Origin: Nemophila menziesii
Taxonomy: Eukaryota > Streptophyta > Magnoliopsida > Boraginales > Hydrophyllaceae
DNA length: 64,000 bases
Reading direction: 5' to 3'
NCBI GenBank assembly: GCA_029959085.1
Contig: JARWIR010000016.1
Span: forward strand, 24,871,499-24,935,498
Shown here piece by piece: positions 57,361 through 64,000 of the stretch. Position 1 is the first letter of the stretch. The number at the start of each line of letters is the position of its first letter. Position numbers and translations under genes: made by a program. The notes below the pieces were generated by a model. That model ran no database searches, was not told the origin of the DNA, and worked only from the letters and a program-made list of their open reading frames with translations.

Positions 57361-58400
57361 TATACTTACTATTACTTGCAGATGACCCGTACACTTGCGG
57401 GGAATGCTCCATCGGGTGTTGATTTATTTATCATACTTTGAGGACGTCATTACCCAAAGAGTTCGGGATAGCTTATAGACCTGGACATAATCACTAAGTC
57501 TTTTTCTACTCTTAACTGTCTTGTAATAGGAAACGAGTCTTTCCCCCCACTGGATACCAAGAAGAAAACTCCCATAAACTTGAACTTTGGGCCACCAGAA
57601 AACAAATTGATCTTTCTCACAATATTTTATCTCCCAATTTATGGTGATTGCCTCATTATTTGCAAATTAATTGTGGTAAAAGTTGAAAGGCTATCACCGA
57701 ATAGTAGGGGTGAACAGGGTACGTTTCGTTTTGGTTTTTGGCTAAAAGCGGAACTGAACCAAATATTTCAGTTTTTAATACTTTAGTAACCAAATCGGGT
57801 AGTTCGTATTTGGTTCCACATTCGGTTTTTGGTTCCGAATTGGTTCGTTTCGGTAATACTTGTCATCCCATTTCTTGAAATACATTATCCAATAAATACT
57901 AATACAGTTATGCTATCATTACATGTCCACAGTAGGCTAATAATATATAAATTAAATAAAAACCAATTATTTAACAACAATCATCTTAATTTACAATACT
58001 ACATAAATTTATAAAATTAAAACTATTACTTCCTAATTCATACAATCATGATTAATAAAATCAATCACGTAATGGATACTTATAATGTTATGTGATATAA
58101 AAGATATTCACTAAATACACTGCCAAATAGTAAAGTTAAAATTTCACGTAAATTATAAATTCTCACCAAAAGTTTCTTATAAAAACTTTTGCGCATTCCC
58201 TTATTTTTCTCTTCCTTGTTCGGTTGTTGCATAGTGAACCGAACCAAACCAAAAAACGTTGGATATTGAATAATTGAAAATCGAACCATTTGTTTTTTTG
58301 GTTATTGGTTTTTTGGTTTGTTTTTTTTCTGGTTTTTCAATTTGGTACTCCAAATATTTCTTGAAACAATCCATCGTAAATTACAATAGAACTTGCTATG
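57361..58400. repeat. Low-complexity foldback with GGTTCGGTT-type repeats
   Basis: 57705-57860 is rich in TTCGGTTTTTGGTT-like repeats and 58220-58340 in the complementary ACCGAACCAAACC, so the region can fold back over about 600 bp. The left part begins TAGGGGTGAACAGGG, a form seen at ends of hAT-like MITEs. A clean right end and target duplication were not found. Confidence 0.4.
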
Positions 58401-58699
58401 GAAGCTTAACATAGATAGGAGACAATTGCAAATCAAAGGTATTCGCGCTAAGATAAATATGGAGATTTTCCAACTCAAAATGTATATATTTGGCCTTTCT
58501 TTTCTTGGATTCTACAATAGGAGGCCATATACGCCTTCTCCTTTATGGAGATTCTTTGAAATTATATTGTTTCTACGGTTCGTGCGTGATAAACATGAAA
58601 GGATAATTTTTTTAATATATAGTTTAAAACATATTTTTACTTGTAGTCATTCATTTTTTTTAATTTTTTTTTTCATTTGACCACAATTTGGGTGATTAC

Positions 58700-60670
58700 A
58701 ATATAAGTCTCCCAAATGATTTTCATAAGGCCCGTTTGAGCTGGTTCATTTTAAAGTAGAAATGCTTATTAATAAAACCTAAAATATTTGTCAAAATGTT
58801 TTTTTTAATATTTTAAGATCTAATATCATTTTAAATGTTTTTTATGAAACACATATCTAGTGTTTTTTTCTAAAAAAAAATTAAATCCCATCTGGAATCA
58901 CTTATTTTAATCCCGTCTGGAATCACTTATATTAAAAACACATTTAAAGAGTTTTTACATCTTTACAAAAAATTTACACCTTTAAAAGAACTTTTAGTTT
59001 TGACAAAAAAAAAAAAAAACTTTTGAAAAAAGTATCATATATGTGTTTTTTATAAGGGTTATTGGTTAAAAACTTAAAAGAATTAATTTAATAATATGTT
59101 AGACCCAAAATATTATTTAAAATAGTCAATTACCCAAAAAAATTAATCATATAAAAATTTATATTGACAAAAAAATCATATAAAATACTTTAGGTTAATA
59201 ATTAATTAAATTAAAAAAATTATTATTTTTTGAAAAAACTTTTTTTATAATTGAACTTTTTTAATTATTTGATTTTTTTTTCCGTTTCAAAAGGGGCCGC
59301 AAGGGAGTATCAAAGTTTTTTGGGTCTTACAAGAAAATCTCATCTTAATCTTAGAAACGAGACGTGACAAATCCAAAATCTCAGTAAATGTGACACTTAA
59401 TCTTAATTTTGGTGAAAAAAAAAATCTCATCTCAGAGTTGATTGGACAAATCCAATCTTAGAATTGATTGAACAATTTTCATCTTATAGTTAATGAGACA
59501 AATACCATCTCAAAGTTTATGGGACAAATCCCATTATATACACAATTAAAATAAAATAAAATTATTTCTGAGTTATTACATATTAATTGATGGGACAAAT
59601 TTTATCGTAAATTTAAAAAGACAAATCTTATCTCAAAGTTGATTGGACGAATCACAACACATAATTCAAATTTTTTTCTTTTTAGTTATTATATTTTAAA
59701 ATTCAAAATTTGTGCATCATATTTAAAAAAATTATAGATGAAAAATTACTATTTTCAATTATTAAAAAAAATTCGAGAAATATGTTTTTCCTATTATTTT
59801 TAATAGTCAAACTTTTGATGGGATAAATCCCATCAAAGAAAAGAAAAGTAAAAAGAAAAATAGAAAAAAAAAAAGAAAAAATTTAAATTTAAATTAAATA
59901 ACAAATAGAAATATTAGAATGATATTTTTGGTCAAAAATAATGAAATTAAAAGTATTAGAAAGATGTTTTTGGTAAAAAATAATGAGGTTGATATTTTAA
60001 GATTTAAATTTGTTATAATGACACTATCCATTTTTATAATAAACATATAAAGTGATTCTATATAAATAAATTATTAAAAAAAATCGGTTAAAATTAATTT
60101 TTTTGATAAATTTTTTTAGAATCACTTTGGACATGAAACTTTTTGATCCAAATAAAATTTGATTCTAGGACTTCTTGATCTTTGATCATTGTAAAGTTAA
60201 AATTAATTTTAGCATTAAAATAAACCATCCAAATAGATTTGATTTTTTTTTACATGGGAGAGGCATTTTTTAGAAACATGGTTTTGGCCAGTTAAGCTAA
60301 CCCCAACTAGTTAGATTCGATTATTTTCATCCCAAACAAACTCATAATTATTTCTATTTTTCTTTATAAGAAAATATAATATAAAAAACAAATAAATAGA
60401 AAATAAAAAAATTACCTCTATTCTTTTCCTTTCTTTTGGTTGTCCACAAAACAAAAAAGATTTCTTTTCCTTTTTTTTCAATTTTTTTAATCCAAACAAA
60501 CAGATTCCTTAATTGTCAATATCAAAAACGATTTAAGTGTCATATTTTATATGATAAAGAAAATTCAAATAACGCATAAAACATGAAAATACAAAATGAT
60601 TTGTTAGCGTCAGAAATATTGTCACAAAAATGGTGTCAGAAATATTGTTTTTAGGAATCATTTTGTCATA
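58700..60670. repeat. AT-rich region with short degenerate tandem repeats
   Basis: 59330-59540 and 59580-59660 hold repeats like GTTGATTGGACAAATCC and TCTCAAAGTTGA at about 33-bp spacing. ATCCCGTCTGGAATCACTTA occurs twice in tandem at about 58885-58930. No gene is visible. Confidence 0.5.
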
Positions 60671-60681
60671 TTTTTGAAGAA

Positions 60682-61140
60682 GAGTAATGATATATACCAC
60701 CCAAATTCATATCATCCAAATATCACCTAACGACGTGCCGTAAATTGATTGGTTACAAAGAGTAATGCTGGGTATCACCCAAATATCACCTTCTTAGGTG
60801 GACCAATTAAACTGTTTCATATAAGAAAGAGAAAAAAAGTAATCAAGAAAGAGAAACAGTTTAATTGGTCCACATAGGAAGGTGATATTTGGGTGATCAC
60901 TTTTTGGGTGATACAGAAAGAGAAAAAAAGTAATCAAGAAAGAGAAACAGTTTAATTGGTCCACATAGGAAGGTGATATTTGGGTGATCACTTTTTGGGT
61001 GATACCCAGCATTACTCGGTTACAAATCGATAATGTATTTATTTTCTCGATTTGATTAAAGATTTGTAACCAACCAATTCACGCCACGTCATTGGGTGAC
61101 ATTTGGGTGATATGAATTTGGGTGGTATATATCATTACTC
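60682..61140. mobile_element. MULE-type MITE (outer), 459 bp with insertion
   Basis: Inverted ends GAGTAATGATATATACCACC extend for about 70 bp as an inverted repeat. Perfect 9-bp duplication TTTGAAGAA at 60673-60681 and 61141-61149. Its interior carries the inner MITE at 60760-61017; without it the outer element is about 190 bp. Confidence 0.9.
60760..61017. mobile_element. MULE-type MITE (inner), nested, 258 bp
   Basis: Inverted ends GAGTAATGCTGGGTATCACC, flanked by the perfect 9-bp duplication GGTTACAAA at 60751-60759 and 61018-61026. Its right part contains an internal tandem duplication of about 88 bp (two AGAAAGAGAAAAAAAGTAAT units, starting about 60825 and 60915). The ends resemble those of the outer element, so both belong to related families. 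Confidence 0.9.
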
Positions 61141-61152
61141 TTTGAAGAATAA

Positions 61153-61383
61153 GTGCCCGTTTGGGATTGCTTTTCAAAATAATCACTTAAAGTGATTTTA
61201 GATTCATAGCAATATTTTAGACTCTAAAAATCATTTTTAGGAAAAGCACTAGATTAGTGATTATTAAAATAATCACTTAAAGTGATTTTAGATGTCAACA
61301 TATATTTTAATATTTTTTACAAATATTTTAATTTTAATCAAAAAGTGCTTTTAGCTTCAAAATAATCAATCCCAAACGAGCAC
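61153..61383. mobile_element. MITE with GTGCYCGTTTGGGATTG ends, 231 bp
   Basis: Inverted ends GTGCCCGTTTGGGATTG and CAATCCCAAACGAGCAC, flanked by TAA on each side (61150-61152 and 61384-61386), compatible with a PIF/Harbinger-type duplication. Inside, AATAATCACTTAAAGTGATT occurs twice. It is only four bases from the target duplication of the nested MULE MITEs. Confidence 0.75.
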
Positions 61384-61604
61384 TAAGTGTACGATCAAAA
61401 TCTTTTTCTTTTTTCAAACTGAAATTAAATAAACAAAATAAATATTTTGAGACCAATAGGTATTAATTCAAAATAAAAAAATCTATGAGTTTAGAGAAAA
61501 AAAAAGAAAAAAAAGAGCCAACTGTTCGATTCGTGCAATTGGGTAATTACCCACCGAAATGGCAAAACTCTATGGTGGAATGGTATGGGCATTTAGTGTA
61601 ACTC

Positions 61605-61620
61605 ATGCTATTTATAGCCT
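61605..61620 (+). promoter_or_regulatory. TATA-like box upstream of LLG copy C
   Basis: CTATTTATAGCC lies about 145 bases before the ATG at 61759, a plausible core promoter position given a leader of roughly 110-120 nt. Not proven. Confidence 0.4.
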
Positions 61621-61758
61621 TATGAGCTGAGAATTACGCGGTTTTTGCGTAAATTGTCATATTATGAGATATTTAATAAACTGATAATTTGTTAAATTCT
61701 GAGAGCAAACATAATTTCACCATCCAATAGCAATAGCAGATCGATTTTGCTGAACAAT

Positions 61759-62688
61759 ATGGAGTGGAAGAACGATAAAAACTGTGTAATTTTTGCTCTA
61801 ACTTTCTGCTTCTTGTTCACAAAATGCTTCTCTGCTGCCACATTTATTTCAGGTTTGTGTAAATTTTGCTCCTTATAATTATTTCTACGAGTTTGTAAAC
61901 TACCACATGTATTTTAACAAGTTTAAACTATCAAATTTAGTGAAATTATTTTTTTTCCAAACAGGGAGCAAGGGTTTTCTGTTGGGTGCAAGCCTCCGAT
62001 TTATTTTTTCTAGTTAATTGCACTATAGGCCCCTGTATTAAATTTTGATATCGTTTTGTGTAATGTGTTATGCAGATCGGGTTTTGGATTCTCAACGCTC
62101 TACTGGGAGGAACCTTCTTCAGCTCAGTAAACGTAATTTCTCTTCTTTTTGTTGTAATTATCATCCTAAGATAGTTAAGATTGGGTAATTAGTTTAATTT
62201 GGGTCACATGGTACAAAGATAAATTCTTAATTGTGGCCACGCCACAAGTTTCTGAGGAGAATGATTTCTAAAGAGAAGCTCTTTTGTTTATAATTCTAGA
62301 AGAGTTGACATGATTTTGTTTGTTGACAGCTTGCCCAATAGACTTTGAGTTCCAGAATTATACAATCATAACAAGTCAATGCAGAGGACCGAAATTCCCA
62401 GCTGAAATTTGTTGTCTGGCTTTTAAAGAATTTGCTTGTCCTTTTACCGATCAGTTGAATGACTTAAGTAACAATTGTGCAACAATTATGTTTAGCTATA
62501 TCTACGTTCATGAGAAATACCCTCCTGGACTTTTCGCCAGTGAGTGCAAGGACAGTAAAAGAGGAGTTGAATGCTCAAATCTTCCGGAACAAGTGGCTGA
62601 AAGTAACTACAGTCAGATTATATGTAAACCATTCCCAATATTCATGCTTGTAGTGCCTTTTTTGGTGTTGTTTTTGGCATTGATTTGA
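61759..62688 (+). CDS. LORELEI-like GPI-anchored protein (LLG), full length, copy C
   Basis: Exons 61759-61852, 62076-62132 and 62330-62688 encode 169 residues. The first two exons have the same lengths (94 and 57 nt) and phases as in copies A and B. Residues 1-27 or so are the signal peptide (hydrophobic VIFALTFCFLFTKCFSAA). The mature domain has all eight cysteines, NYTIITSQCRGP, the CC pair, the conserved LNDLS motif and the YPPGLF loop. The C-terminus has a small-residue site region after SNYSQ and then a hydrophobic tail (PIFMLVVPFLVLFLALI), a standard GPI signal. Family members assist trafficking of FERONIA-type kinases to the plasma membrane and form RALF co-receptors, acting in growth, immunity and fertilisation. 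Nothing in it is broken, so it is the likely functional gene of the cluster. Intron 1 contains a TTGCACTATAGGCCCC phrase found in the MULE repeats. Confidence 0.93.
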
Positions 62689-64000
62689 AGTCCTAATGAC
62701 TGTTTGTTCAGATTATACTATCGAAATTCAAGATTATCTTGATTCATGATCGGTCATTTTATATATAATACTGAATTTTATAGTGTTGATAAGTGCATTT
62801 ATCAACATCTGAATTTTGTCTTGTGTTTGTCCTCAGAAGGCTGTATATTTATTTTAACATTGAGTGTTTCATTTCTTATAATTAATTTTCAAGCAAAAAA
62901 TTTCGACTTGTGAATTAATTTCGCGTAGTAGTGATGAAGTGCTTCAACGATATGTAACATTGTTCAGACCAAGGAAGGTTGTGCTCTCAACTTTCTACTG
63001 CCGCCCTTCTGCGTTGAGTGTCCTTTGTTATTGTCAATCTGTGAATTTGGTATTTTTTTGGTTCTGTGCATCAGTTTGTCTAATATTTTTAGAGCCCATG
63101 AGTGAAGTTTTAACTTAAGGATCTGGTAAAATGCTCTAGTTTTCACTTGCATCGGTCAATGCTTATTAACTCTTGGGATGCAGTCATATACTTTTATGTA
63201 AAATTTGGACCCCTTGTTCTTTCAATTAAACTTCATATTGTAAAGAGAGCCTTACAGCTCAGAAATCAGAAAAACAACATAAATTCTAACATGTCTGTTG
63301 TGTATATATAAAGCACAATTTTTATTGGGCTGCTTATATGGTTTAAAGTAATTCGTGTGGGCCTCAATTGTTACTTACGCCCGTTATACTAAAATGGTGA
63401 CGTTTTCGTTCACCAATTTATTATGTGGGTGACTCACAACTTTCGATCTCTTATTCATTTGGATAAGTCGGATTGAAAACCTAATGGACTTCATATATAT
63501 ACTTTAAAGGCTTAAAGAGGTCAATATTCTTCATTTGTCTTCTTTATTTTTCTTCTCTCTTATTCTTATTTCTAGTGAAACTGGAGTTTCATATGTAATT
63601 TCAGTCTCATGCTATAAAGATTGAGAGTTGATGTTAATTCCAATCGTGGAATCAGAGCATATTTTGTCATAGGAAGAAGTTACATAAAATTACGACTACA
63701 AAGTGAAAAAAATTAAAAGAACCTATAAAAGATGTATCATGCCACTCAATTAGATCAATATTTCGTCAAATTCACTTAGTAAGGGGTTTGCTATACCATT
63801 AAAATTTCTTCCAATGTGAGTCAAATTCTAACTAGGGAAACACACTAACCATTTCTCTAATTCCACTGAAGTGGTTTGAGACTCTAATTCCGTTAATCCT
63901 GTTTTTGATACATTGAATAAAAGAAAGGTTGTTAGAGTAGAAATAACAACTTTGAAAATTGAGATGATGTTGATCTCTGGCCAAAAAACCCGCACATGCT
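62689..64000. other. 3' flank of LLG copy C, no further gene seen
   Basis: AT-rich sequence with possible polyadenylation context (TATATAATACTGAATTTTAT near 62760-62780). No open frame, RNA gene or element end is recognised up to the window edge. Confidence 0.5.

Noticed and set aside
58880..58930. Direct repeat ATCCCGTCTGGAATCACTTA as a transposon target duplication
   Set aside because: The two copies are nearly adjacent with nothing between them, so it is a simple tandem repeat.

Overview
The window looks like a stretch of a nuclear plant genome, most likely a eudicot. It is AT-rich and gene-poor, has intron-containing genes, and is packed with plant-type mobile DNA: Athila-like Ty3/Gypsy LTR elements, L1-type LINEs carrying a plant RNase H, Mutator-like (MULE) and PIF/Harbinger-like MITEs, a hAT-like MITE and a tRNA-derived SINE. 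No species can be named from the sequence alone.

The gene backbone is a dispersed cluster of three plus-strand genes of the LORELEI/LLG family, which encodes small 8-cysteine extracellular partners of FERONIA-type receptor kinases. Copy A lies at 4290-4936, copy B at 30027-30674 and copy C at 61759-62688. All three share the same three-exon structure and splice phases. Copy C is full length with a C-terminal GPI-anchor signal. Copies A and B share a stop codon that removes the GPI signal. A and B sit in a direct segmental duplication (1-5702 and 25756-31462; the left copy continues beyond the window). Each duplicate also carries a broken chloroplast-type DnaJ (J-domain) gene whose exon is interrupted by an Athila solo LTR with a TTATG target duplication, plus an inverted-repeat MULE MITE with a 9-bp target duplication.

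Region by region: 1-5702, duplicate A. 5703-8715, a truncated minus-strand Athila-like element (gag remnant, tRNA-Asp primer site, one LTR). 8716-10813, a degenerate tandem array split by a PIF/Harbinger-like MITE. 10814-22285, an Athila-like element with both LTRs and a TCTTC target duplication; its reverse transcriptase, RNase H and integrase core are deleted, it carries a GC-rich palindromic tandem repeat and an env-position ORF, and a solo LTR is nested inside it. 22286-25755, tandem repeats and MITEs. 25756-31462, duplicate B. 31463-35366, a minisatellite, an unknown acidic ORF and unassigned DNA. 35367-39310, a SINE and a truncated LINE. 39407-40300, a broken FAR1/FRS-like gene. 40690-46640, a degenerate but nearly full-length minus-strand LINE. 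46640-54100, a MITE, a 2.4-kb MULE with a transposase N-terminal remnant, a tRNA-like sequence and probable exons of an unidentified minus-strand gene. 54100-61400, mostly AT-rich DNA with nested MULE MITEs. 61759-62688, LLG copy C.

Apart from the LLG genes almost everything recognisable is a mobile-element relic. Target-site duplications give a clear order of events: the J-domain gene was broken by the solo LTR, the segment was then duplicated, and the two LLG copies carried the lost GPI signal with them. I found no convincing new multi-gene system. The most unusual biology is the pair of LLG genes predicted to make secreted, unanchored proteins, together with several well-dated nested insertions.
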